DNA of 64,000 nt, from NCBI RefSeq assembly GCF_016482825.1, contig NZ_JAEMNV010000001.1, positions 868,001 to 932,000 on the forward strand, in the 5' to 3' direction. Below, piece by piece: positions 57,501-64,000 of the stretch. Under the pieces are notes generated by a model. That model was not told the origin of the DNA, searched no databases, and worked only from the letters and a program-made list of their open reading frames with translations. The DNA is from Antrihabitans stalagmiti. GTDB taxonomy: Bacteria > Actinomycetota > Actinomycetes > Mycobacteriales > Mycobacteriaceae. The position numbers and the translations under genes are program-made. Position 1 is the first letter of the stretch; the number at the start of each line of letters is the position of its first letter.

Positions 57501-60500
57501 TCCGCCGCGTCCAGAGCTGCTGCCATGCCGCCGGCTTGTGCCCAGAGTCCCCAGGCGAGTGCCGTTGCGCTGCGCCCAGAGGAGCGGCGTACGTCTGCGA
57601 GCGCTTCGACCGCGGCGTTGGCTGCAGCGTAGTTTCCCTGGCCCGGACTGCCGAGCAGTGCTGCGACCGAGGAGAACAACACAAACGCCGAGAGGTCGAG
57701 GTCTGCCGTCAGCTCGTGTAGATGCAGCGCCGCATCGAGTTTCGGGCGCAATACCGCATCGATCCGATCGGGCGTCAGCGATTCGACGAGTCCGTCGTCG
57801 AGCACACCGGCGGCGTGCACGACCGCGCCCAGCGGGTGCCGGAGGGAGGACAGCAGCTCGGCAAGCGCGCCACGATCCGCGACGTCGCACGCGGCAACCA
57901 CGGTTCGAGCGCCCAGTTCGGCCAGCTCGGCAACCAGGTCGTCGACACCGTCGGCGGCCGGACCGCGTCGACTGACGAGCAGCAGTCGACGAGCGCCGTG
58001 CTCCCGCGCGAGGTGCTTCGCGAACACCGCTCCCAAACCACCTGTACCGCCGGTGATCAGCACGACCCTGTCCGGGTCGAGCGCCAACCCTGACACCGCG
58101 TTCACCTGTGCTCGTGCGAGTCGCGGTACGAGCACACGGCCCGCTCGCAGCGCCAGTTGTGGCTCGTCCTGGCCTGCGAGAGTGGCCCATTGCGGATCGT
58201 TGGTGTCGGAGTCGGAGTCGACGAGCACGAAACGGTCCGGCTGCTCGGACTGGGCGCTGCGGACCAGACCCCACACCGCGGCGTGCGCGATATCGGGCGA
58301 CTCGACCGCGACCGCGTTCCTGGTGACGACGAGCATCGTTGCTGCGCTGGGCTGTTCGGCTGCAAGCCACTGTTGCATCGTGTCGAGGACGGCGCCGACG
58401 AGCGTCCGCGTTCGCTCGGCCACGTCTCCCGATGCCACGGCGTCGGTTGCCTGGAGATCATCGACGCGCACGACGACCACCTCGCGCGGGTCTGCGGGCG
58501 CTTCCGCGAGCTCGACCCACCCCATGGCGAACAGTGCGTTGTTGCTCTGCGCGGCAGCGAGTTTCGCGGGATCGACGGGTCGCACGGCGATCGAACGCAG
58601 CGATATGACAGGACCACCGGTCTCATCGATCGCATCCAGCTGCAGCGCGGATTCGCCGGTCGCGATCGAACGGACGCGCAGAGTCGTGGCACCGGGGCGG
58701 TGCAATTGCACACCTGCCCAACTGAACGGCATTCGCTGCGCACCGGATCGGTCTGTGAGCAGAACAACCCCACTCTGCAGCGCCGCGTCGAAGAGTGCCG
58801 GGTGGATGCCGAACCCCGAACTCTCCTCCGGCAACGTCACCTCGGCGTACGTCCGGTCTCCGTCCCGCCAGAGTGCCTGCACCCCTTGGAAGGTGGGTCC
58901 GTAGTCGTAGCCGATCTCGCTCAAGTGCTCGTAGAGGCCGGCGATCTCGACAGGTTCGGCGCCCGCCGGCGGCCACTGCGACGGCCAATCCGCGGGCAGT
59001 TCCGTGCGTGGCGCAGTGTCGGTACCGAGGACACCGCGCGCGTGGCAGGTGGTCTCGCTGCCGCCGTCCAGGCGGGAGAACACCGCGACCTCGCGCCGGC
59101 CATCGGCACCGGCCGCGCCGACCGTAACCTGCAGTTGCCGTGCAACACCGGGCTCCAGCAGCAGCGGCGCCTCCAGCACCAGCTCGTCCAGCACGGTGCT
59201 TTCGGTGTGTCGACCGGCAGCGAGCGCGAGTTCGACCAGACCCGTACCCGGCACGACGATAGTGCCGAAAAGCTGATGTTCGGCGGTCCACGGCGCTGTG
59301 TCGGTGGACAGTTGGCCGGTGCAGATCCATTCGTCGCGGTCACCGACCGATGTCGCGCCCGTCAAGACGGGATGGTCGAGTCCGGCGCCAACAGCGTCCC
59401 GATGTCCCGTGGTCGGGGCGAGCCAATAACGCTGGCGCTGGAATGCGTACGTGGGCAGCGATATCCGTGCCGCACCACAGTCGGCGTAGTAGGTCTGCCA
59501 GGCAACGGCGATGCCCGCGGTGCTCACGTCGCCGAGGAAGCGTGCAAAACCATCGGCTTCGGACTTGCGGGCCCGTAACGCCGCCAGGACCGCGACGTCG
59601 TCGCCATGGCTGTCCAGCGTCTGACGCGCCATCGGGGTCAGTACGGCGTCCGGGCCGAGTTCGAGAAATCGCCGCACGCCGAGGTCGTACAGACTGCCGA
59701 TACCGTCGGCGAACCGAACGGCCCGTCGCACGTGCTCGACCCAGTACTGCGCACTGCACAACTCCTCGGAGGCGATCACTGCGCCGGTCACGTTCGACAC
59801 GATCGGAATCTTCGGCTCGGCGAAGGTCAAACCCGCTGCCACCGTGGCGAATTCAGAAAGCATCGGCTCCATCCGGTGCGAATGGAAGGCGTGACTGACT
59901 CGCAGTCGGGTGGTCTTGCGGTCGGCGAACTGCGGCAACCACTCGTCGATCGCGTCTGCGTCGCCGGATACAACCACCGCCGCGGGACCGTTCACTGCAG
60001 CAACATCGAGGCGTCCGGCGAACGCGGACAACGACTCGACGACCTCCGATTCGCTCGCCTGCACCGCGGCCATTGCGCCGCCTGCAGGTAGCGCGCCCAT
60101 CAACCGTCCGCGTGCCGCAACCAATTCGCAGGCCTCCGGCAGCGACAACACCCCCGCCACGTGCGCAGCGGCCAACTCGCCGACCGAGTGGCCGATCAGG
60201 TAGTCGGGTCGCACACCGAGCGATTCCACCAACCGGAACAACGCGACCTCGAGTGCGAAAAGGGCGGGCTGGGTGAATTCGGTCGCATCCAGCAGTCCCG
60301 AGTCGTCGGACATCACGTCCCGCACCGACCTGCCGACGTGTGGGTCCAACTCGGCGCACACCCCAGCCAACGCGGCATCGAACACTGGGAAAGCCTGTGC
60401 CAGTTCGGCACCCATGCGGACGCGCTGAGCGCCCTGGCCGCTGAACAGCACGGCTGTCCTGCCGGTGACCGGGCGCGCGACGTCGATGGCGGCAAGTCCG

Positions 60501-62113
60501 GCAAGCAGCGCGTTTCGATCGGCGGCGACGATGACCGAGCGATGCTCGAGTTGCGCACGTGTCGTAGCCGCCGAGAATCCGACATCCGGTAGCGACAGTT
60601 CGGGTCGGGCAAGCAGATGCGCGCGCAGCCGCTGCGCCTGGGCATGCAGCGCGGGCTCCGAACGCGCCGACAGTGGCACCACGAGCACCGGCGCCGAGCC
60701 CCTCGAGTGCGTCGGGGCGGGGTCGTCCAGTGGGGCCTCTTCGAGGATGACGTGCGCGTTGGTCCCACTGATACCGAACGAGGAGATACCTGCCCGGCGC
60801 GGTCTGCCGTTCCGCGACCATTTCCTCGCTTCGGTGAGCAGCTCGACTTCGCCCGATTCCCAATCCACATGGGGCGATGGCGAATCCACGTGCAGAGTCG
60901 CGGGCAACAGCTCGTTTCGCAACGCGAGAACCATCTTGATCAGCCCAGCAACGCCCGCGGCTGCCGACGTGTGGCCGATGTTCGACTTGATCGACCCGAG
61001 CCACAGCGGACCGTGCGAGCGGTCGTCGCGTCCGTAGGTGGCCAGCAGGGCCTGCGCTTCGATCGGGTCACCCAGTTTCGTGCCGGTGCCATGTCCCTCC
61101 ACCGCGTCAACCTCGGCGGCGCTCAGTCCCGCATTTGCAAGCGCCGCGCGAATCACCCGCTCCTGCGCGGGACCGTTCGGGGCAGTCAGCCCGTTGCTCG
61201 CACCGTCCTGATTGATCGCACTCCCCCGCACCACCGCGAGCACGTTCCGCCCGTTGCGCCGAGCATCCGACAGTCGTTCCAGTACGACCAGACCAGCACC
61301 GTCTGCGAACCCGGTGCCGTCAGCTCCGGCCGCATACGCTTTGCAGCGCCCGTCCGCCGAAAGCCCGCGCTGCCTGCTGAACTCCACGAACAGGAACGGC
61401 CCGGCAAGCACGGTGACGCCGCCGACAAGGGCGAGCGAGCAGTCACCGGCCCGCAATGCCTGTGCCGCTTGGTGAATCGCCGTCAGCGAGGACGAACACG
61501 CGGTGTCCACCGTCACCGCGGGACCCTGTAGCCCCAGCGAGTAGGCGATTCGGCCTGATACAACACTGCCCTGGTTGCCTGCCAGTCGAAAGCCTTCGAG
61601 TTCGGGCAGCATGGTTCCGCCGTAGTCCGAGGTGACGGCACCGGTGTACACACCGGTGTCACTGCCGCGCAACGACATCGGATCGATACCAGCGTTTTCG
61701 AAGGCTTCCCACGCCACCTCGAGCAGGATTCGTTGCTGCGGATCCATCGCCAGCGCCTCACGCGGGCTGATCCCGAAGAACTCGGCGTCGAAATCACCGA
61801 TTCCGTCCACGAAGCCGCCACGCTGCGCGCTTACTGTGCCGGGCCTGTCCGAATCAGGATCGTGGAGCCGGTCGAGGTCCCAGCCGCGATCGGTCGGGAA
61901 CTGCGTCATCGCATCTCGGCCTTCGGCTACCAATTCCCACAACTCGTCCGGTGACGACACCCCTCCGGGCAGCCGGCAGCCCATGCCGACGATCGCCAAC
62001 GGCTCGGTGTCACGCTCTTCCAGCTCGCGCACCCTGCGGTTCGCCGAACGCAGCTCCGTTGTGACCCGTCGCAGGTAGGTGCGTAGCTTCTCGTCCTCCG
62101 AAGTGCCGGTCAT
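51554..62113 (-). CDS. Type I PKS with two modules: KS-AT-DH-KR-ACP and KS-AT-DH-KR-ACP
   Basis: A 3,519-residue bimodular PKS. After an N-terminal docking coil (1-37), module one has KS at 38-460, AT with GHSVGE near 641 and HAFH (malonyl), DH with [11 protein letters not shown] near 945, KR near 1351 with LDD and YAAAN, and ACP near 1661. Module two has KS from 1727 with TACSSSL near 1894, AT with GHSQGE near 2341 and YASH near 2443 (methylmalonyl), DH with [11 protein letters not shown] near 2647, KR near 3091, ACP near 3396 and a C-terminal docking helix ([12 protein letters not shown]). The DH-KR spacing (about 400 residues) leaves no room for an ER, so both modules should leave double bonds, giving a conjugated diene. 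ATGA overlaps link it to both neighbours. Confidence 0.94.
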   Translation of the reverse strand: MTGTSEDEKLRTYLRRVTTELRSANRRVRELEERDTEPLAIVGMGCRLPGGVSSPDELWELVAEGRDAMTQFPTDRGWDLDRLHDPDSDRPGTVSAQRGGFVDGIGDFDAEFFGISPREALAMDPQQRILLEVAWEAFENAGIDPMSLRGSDTGVYTGAVTSDYGGTMLPELEGFRLAGNQGSVVSGRIAYSLGLQGPAVTVDTACSSSLTAIHQAAQALRAGDCSLALVGGVTVLAGPFLFVEFSRQRGLSADGRCKAYAAGADGTGFADGAGLVVLERLSDARRNGRNVLAVVRGSAINQDGASNGLTAPNGPAQERVIRAALANAGLSAAEVDAVEGHGTGTKLGDPIEAQALLATYGRDDRSHGPLWLGSIKSNIGHTSAAAGVAGLIKMVLALRNELLPATLHVDSPSPHVDWESGEVELLTEARKWSRNGRPRRAGISSFGISGTNAHVILEEAPLDDPAPTHSRGSAPVLVVPLSARSEPALHAQAQRLRAHLLARPELSLPDVGFSAATTRAQLEHRSVIVAADRNALLAGLAAIDVARPVTGRTAVLFSGQGAQRVRMGAELAQAFPVFDAALAGVCAELDPHVGRSVRDVMSDDSGLLDATEFTQPALFALEVALFRLVESLGVRPDYLIGHSVGELAAAHVAGVLSLPEACELVAARGRLMGALPAGGAMAAVQASESEVVESLSAFAGRLDVAAVNGPAAVVVSGDADAIDEWLPQFADRKTTRLRVSHAFHSHRMEPMLSEFATVAAGLTFAEPKIPIVSNVTGAVIASEELCSAQYWVEHVRRAVRFADGIGSLYDLGVRRFLELGPDAVLTPMARQTLDSHGDDVAVLAALRARKSEADGFARFLGDVSTAGIAVAWQTYYADCGAARISLPTYAFQRQRYWLAPTTGHRDAVGAGLDHPVLTGATSVGDRDEWICTGQLSTDTAPWTAEHQLFGTIVVPGTGLVELALAAGRHTESTVLDELVLEAPLLLEPGVARQLQVTVGAAGADGRREVAVFSRLDGGSETTCHARGVLGTDTAPRTELPADWPSQWPPAGAEPVEIAGLYEHLSEIGYDYGPTFQGVQALWRDGDRTYAEVTLPEESSGFGIHPALFDAALQSGVVLLTDRSGAQRMPFSWAGVQLHRPGATTLRVRSIATGESALQLDAIDETGGPVISLRSIAVRPVDPAKLAAAQSNNALFAMGWVELAEAPADPREVVVVRVDDLQATDAVASGDVAERTRTLVGAVLDTMQQWLAAEQPSAATMLVVTRNAVAVESPDIAHAAVWGLVRSAQSEQPDRFVLVDSDSDTNDPQWATLAGQDEPQLALRAGRVLVPRLARAQVNAVSGLALDPDRVVLITGGTGGLGAVFAKHLAREHGARRLLLVSRRGPAADGVDDLVAELAELGARTVVAACDVADRGALAELLSSLRHPLGAVVHAAGVLDDGLVESLTPDRIDAVLRPKLDAALHLHELTADLDLSAFVLFSSVAALLGSPGQGNYAAANAAVEALADVRRSSGRSATALAWGLWAQAGGMAAALDAADHARLARMGVGALPTEAALALFDQAVVSVDSDSASSMLAPVQLDLGALRNQARAGNLPALLRGLVPAGGTRRRSAAGGSLAQQLSGLGDADRARMVAELVQSHVASVLGHVAAGAVDPERAFKDLGFDSLGAVELRNRLTRATGVRLPATLVFDHPSPAAVARLLLTEVAGAETHSVPVAPVVREPAAADEALAIVGMSCRYPGGAGSPKLLWDLVAAGSDAVTGLPTDRGWDLERLYDPDPDQPGTVSTRGGGFLADAGAFDAEFFGISPREALAMDPQQRLLLELAWEALEDAGVDPNSLRGSDTGVFTGVVTTDYGGSNSSELEGYRLTGTTTSVASGRISYTLGLEGPAMSIDTACSSSLVAMHLASRALRSGECSMALVGGVTLMAGPYLLTEFSRQRALSPDGRCKSYAAAADGTGFSDGAGLVVLERLSDAQRNGHEVLAVIRGSAVNQDGASNGLTAPNGPSQERVIRQALADAGLGPADIDAVEGHGTGTTLGDPIETQALLATYGRDRTNGPLWLGSIKSNIGHSSAAAGVAGVIKMVQALRHETLPATLHVDSPSPHIDWDQGGVELLTEARAWSRNGRPRRAGVSSFGVSGTNAHLILEEAPDSPQREHVATSGPSVVPVLLSARTDAALRAQAEQLHTSVVGRPDVTLPDLAYSTATTRAQLERRAAVVAADRGGLLSGLAAIAAGEPADNVVVGRTLGKGAVFVFPGQGAQWAGMAAELLESAPEFAAEIAACETALGQFVEWRLTEVLRGDAELLDRVDVVQPALFAVMAGLARLWRAHGVEPTAVVGHSQGEIAAAYVAGGLSLDDAARIVTLRSRLIGERLAGRGGMASIALPVQQVEELLAPYAGRLSVAAVNGPAAVVISGEQGALDELAAVCERDSVRFRRVAVDYASHSAQVETIEAELLEAIAPIAPVSGRIPFYSTAVGGFVDTATLDADYWYRNLRGQVGFEPAIRALADQGTSCFVEVSPHPVLSTAVEATVGQTDIVVVGSLHRDDGGLERFLLSLAEVHCVGVTVDWTPIYANSNARRVDLPTYAFQRQRFWLAPSVGTNTAAEAGLVRVDHPILAAATQIGDRDEWLVTGRLSIDAQPWTRDHMVFGLVLVPGVTLVELALVAGRIADCPALDELVLEAPLILEETTVRQLQVSIGAAADDGRRPVAIFSRQDSADEPQSAVCHGRGWLGVPPESAQFPTHWPPVGSEPVAVETVYARLGDYAHLTDGDFAYGPAFRGVQAAWALGDEVYTELELPESAGAATGFSLHPALFDATLHGGLGKLYRGPTAGGGLPFSWSGVHLERTGLTRLRVRVATAGEHALRLDFADETGLAVGGVRRMDVRPVDRTQLQSTRLAAQRSLYQRDWTAVSVPLGQAGHVVLLGAVAGSGQRCTDLAALDEQLAAGAAVPDVVVAAVESPPGDTHVAAQAVAARALELVQSWLASDRTTQSRLIVVTRNAVAIEGDSPDVSQAPAWGLVHSAQSEHPDRFLLVDLGGEETPDWAALAGVDEPQLVVRNTGLLAPRLARATVATPQTTPVFDPDGTVLITGGTGGLGAVVAKHLVATHGARQLVLVSRRGSATPGVAAVVADLEAAGATVRVEACDASDRDQLATLLDSLEQPLIAVVHAAGVLDDGLIETLTPEQLARVLRPKVDAAWHLHELTADMDLAAFVLFSSVAALIGSPGQGNYAAANAALDALAQQRRAMGLVGTSLAWGLWADATGMTGELGSTDLVRLERLGVEALSVEFGLELFDHALGAAASVLAPVQLNPAALLVQAREGTLPALLRGLVRTPARGVEAAHESFVQRLTSAQDVDRERIVLELVQAQVAAVLGHKSPAAVAPDRPFQDLGFDSLGAVGLRNRLTQFTGLRLPATLVFDHPTPAALATQLLAEFGGSSGDEPQVPIDRELQKLEEMLTATTPTEQVRVAARLRTMLAAVTAGGRASEQIEAATTADEVFALIDAEFGIDDIGTA

Positions 62114-64000
62114 AGCGATCCGAGCTCCTTGTCGATCAATTCGTACATCTCGTTGTCCGACACGGAATCGAGGTCGTCGTCGGACGAGTCGTCAGCTGCG
62201 CCGAGAACGGTCCGTAGCCGGTTGCTCAGCGACCGCAGACGCGGCGCGATCTCGGCGAATTGCGCCTCGTCGGCCGCAACGGTCGCCAGCAGTGTTTCGA
62301 GGCGGCCCAATTCGTCCTGGAAGGGCGAGCGGTCCGGTTCTGCGCCGACGCCGACCTCACCGAGAACGAGCCGCGCGACGGCAATCGGGGTCGGAAAGTC
62401 GAAGACGAGTGTGGCGGGCAGTCGTACACCCGTTGCCTGGGTGAGCCGGTTGCGCAACTCGACCGCAGCGAGTGAATCGAACCCGATGTCCTTGAACGCC
62501 CGGTCCGGCTGCACGGCTGCGGAGCTGGCGTGGCCGAGGACGGCTGTGACGTTGGCCAGCACCAACTCGAGCACGACGTGTTCGCGGTCAGCCTCGGCGA
62601 CCCCGGCGAGGCGCTCGGACAGCGTCGCGTTGGCAGGCTCGGCGCGTCGTGCCGACGTGCGGACGAGTCCGCGGAGCAGCGCAGGCAACAGGCCGGCGCG
62701 CGATTGCGCCCGCAGCGCAACCGGATCCAGCTGGACCGGCGCCAACATCGACACCTCAGCGTTCAGCGCACGATCGAACAGGTCCAGCCCGAGCTCGGCA
62801 GGCAGCGCCCCGATGCCGGTACGTTGCATTCGCTCGAGGTCCGCGACGCCGAGCTCACCGGTCATGCCCGTCGCATCGGCCCACAGTCCCCAGGCGAGGG
62901 AGACCGCGGGCAGCCCCGTGGCGTGTCTGCGCGCAGCGAGTGCGTCGAGCGCAGCGTTGGCGGCCGCATAGTTCGCTTGACCCGCGTTGCCGAGAACTGC
63001 TGCGGCCGAGGAGAACAGCACGAACGCCGAGAGGTCGGAACGCTCTGTGAGTTCGTGCAAGTTCCACGCTGCATCGAGTTTCGGCCGCAGTACTGCATCG
63101 ATCTTGTCGGGTGTGAGTGATTCGATGAGTCCGTCGTCGAGTACGCCCGCGGTGTGAACCACCGCGGTCAACGGTATGTCCAGCGAATCCAGCAGCGCCG
63201 CAGCCTGATCGCGGTCGGCGACATCGCATGCCACGATTCGTGGCCGGGCCCCGAGCGCTTCGAGTTCGATACGCAGGTTGTCCGCACCGGGTGCGAGCGG
63301 TCCGCGCCGCGAAACGAGCAACAGATGCCGGATACCGTGCGATTCGACCAGGTGCTTTGCGACCCGCGCTCCGAGTCCGCCGGTGCCACCGGTGACGAGG
63401 ACCGTCTTGTCCGGGTCGAGTGGTGCTGGAACGGTCAACACGACCTTGCCGATGTTGCGGCCCTCGCGCAGGTACCTGAACGCGTCCGGTCCCCGACGGA
63501 CATCCCAGGTGCGTATCGGAGCCGGGGCCAGTACCTCCTGTTCGAACATCGCTGCGATCCGGGTGAGCATCTGCTGGATTCGCTCGAGACCGGCCTCCGC
63601 GAGATCGAACGAGCGGTAGCGAATGCCGGGGTGATCGTCGGCAACGACCCGCGGGTCGCGGATGTCGGTCTTGCCCATCTCTATGAACCGACCGCCACGG
63701 GGTAGGAGATCCAGTGTTGCGTCGACGAATTCGCCTGCCAACGAATCGAGCACCACGTCGACGCCCGCGCCTGCGGTGGCCGAAAGGAACGTGTCCCGGA
63801 AGTCGAGATCCCGTGAAGAGGCTATCCGCTCGTCGCTTATCCCTAACGCGCGCAACGCATCCCATTTCGATGGGCTCGCCGTTGCGAAGACTTCCGCGCC
63901 CGCATGCTGCGCCAACTGCACCGCTGCCATGCCGACTCCACCGGCTGCGGCGTGCACGAGCAGCGTCTGCCCTGCCCGCAGGTCGGCGAGATCGAACAGG
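62110..64000 (-). CDS. Type I PKS, 3' part: ER (partial)-KR-ACP and docking end; 5' end outside window
   Basis: About 629 codons of a larger PKS run off the right edge; the frame is open to base 64000. The visible part opens inside an ER ([19 protein letters not shown], the NADPH-binding loop), continues with a KR near codon 200 ([28 protein letters not shown]-type) and an ACP near codon 500-575 ([11 protein letters not shown]), and ends in an acidic docking helix ([15 protein letters not shown]). The presence of an ER implies a reducing module, probably with a DH to the right. Its stop overlaps the next PKS start as ATGA, placing it just upstream in the assembly line. Confidence 0.92.
   Translation of the reverse strand, partial: LFDLADLRAGQTLLVHAAAGGVGMAAVQLAQHAGAEVFATASPSKWDALRALGISDERIASSRDLDFRDTFLSATAGAGVDVVLDSLAGEFVDATLDLLPRGGRFIEMGKTDIRDPRVVADDHPGIRYRSFDLAEAGLERIQQMLTRIAAMFEQEVLAPAPIRTWDVRRGPDAFRYLREGRNIGKVVLTVPAPLDPDKTVLVTGGTGGLGARVAKHLVESHGIRHLLLVSRRGPLAPGADNLRIELEALGARPRIVACDVADRDQAAALLDSLDIPLTAVVHTAGVLDDGLIESLTPDKIDAVLRPKLDAAWNLHELTERSDLSAFVLFSSAAAVLGNAGQANYAAANAALDALAARRHATGLPAVSLAWGLWADATGMTGELGVADLERMQRTGIGALPAELGLDLFDRALNAEVSMLAPVQLDPVALRAQSRAGLLPALLRGLVRTSARRAEPANATLSERLAGVAEADREHVVLELVLANVTAVLGHASSAAVQPDRAFKDIGFDSLAAVELRNRLTQATGVRLPATLVFDFPTPIAVARLVLGEVGVGAEPDRSPFQDELGRLETLLATVAADEAQFAEIAPRLRSLSNRLRTVLGAADDSSDDDLDSVSDNEMYELIDKELGSL

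Noticed and set aside
23716-64000. Similar DNA between PKS modules as possible assembly artefact
   Set aside because: Apart from the 1,101-bp block, similarity among modules is diverged paralogy, and the neighbouring gene order is coherent; only that block deserves a long-read check.
1-64000. Search for CRISPR arrays, insertion sequences, tRNA or phage genes
   Set aside because: No regularly spaced repeats, transposase or integrase motifs, or tRNA-like cloverleaf stretches were found by eye.

Overview
The window is high-GC actinobacterial DNA. Hydantoinase-type catabolic genes, an F420-type luciferase-like oxidoreductase, IclR/TetR/LysR regulators and a modular type I polyketide synthase (PKS) together suggest a Mycobacteriales genus such as Rhodococcus, Nocardia or Gordonia. 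This is inferred from gene content and style; there is no rRNA or marker gene to fix the genus. Genes are tightly packed: no gene-free stretch exceeds about 155 bases, and many neighbours share 4-base ATGA or GTGA stop/start overlaps. I see no tRNA, rRNA, CRISPR array, transposase or integrase.

Left part (1-12 kb): mostly metabolism and transport. It holds the 3' end of an IclR-type regulator, an aromatic-acid-type MFS importer, a small conserved protein, an HSL-family esterase, a LysR gene followed by a long-form GAPDH and an overlooked 43-codon ORF, a divergent MFS exporter, a SulP permease with an unknown membrane protein, and an alpha/beta hydrolase.

Catabolic divergon (10.2-22.5 kb): leftward genes are maleate isomerase, a VOC protein, an 81-aa unknown and an alpha/beta hydrolase. 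Rightward genes are a HyuA-type ATPase subunit, a 27-codon ORF, a HyuB-type subunit with a zinc-ribbon tail like the small subunit of acetone/acetophenone carboxylases, an aryl-acid AMP ligase, an aryl-CoA-type FAD hydroxylase, a TetR regulator and an LLM oxidoreductase. The shared 155-base promoter region carries paired inverted repeats. The set looks like a degradation route for an aromatic or N-heterocyclic compound that ends at maleate/fumarate. hyuB contains a +1 frameshift near 17,236.

Polyketide locus (22.5-64 kb, running off the right edge): a leftward assembly line. A PKS at 23.7-31.7 kb has a KSQ loading module (propionate starter predicted) plus one extension module, and is translationally coupled to an acyl-CoA dehydrogenase. 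A second PKS operon (64 to 38.5 kb) has the 3' end of one PKS, then three complete PKS proteins with four modules and a terminal thioesterase, followed by an MFS exporter and a P450. Between the blocks lie a type II thioesterase, LuxR and TetR regulators, a GNAT protein and a GDSL esterase. The visible modules predict a highly reduced, methyl-branched dienoic chain end. Two neighbouring PKS genes share a 1,101-bp identical segment with strongly skewed codon use, which fits the recombination elements called GRINS.
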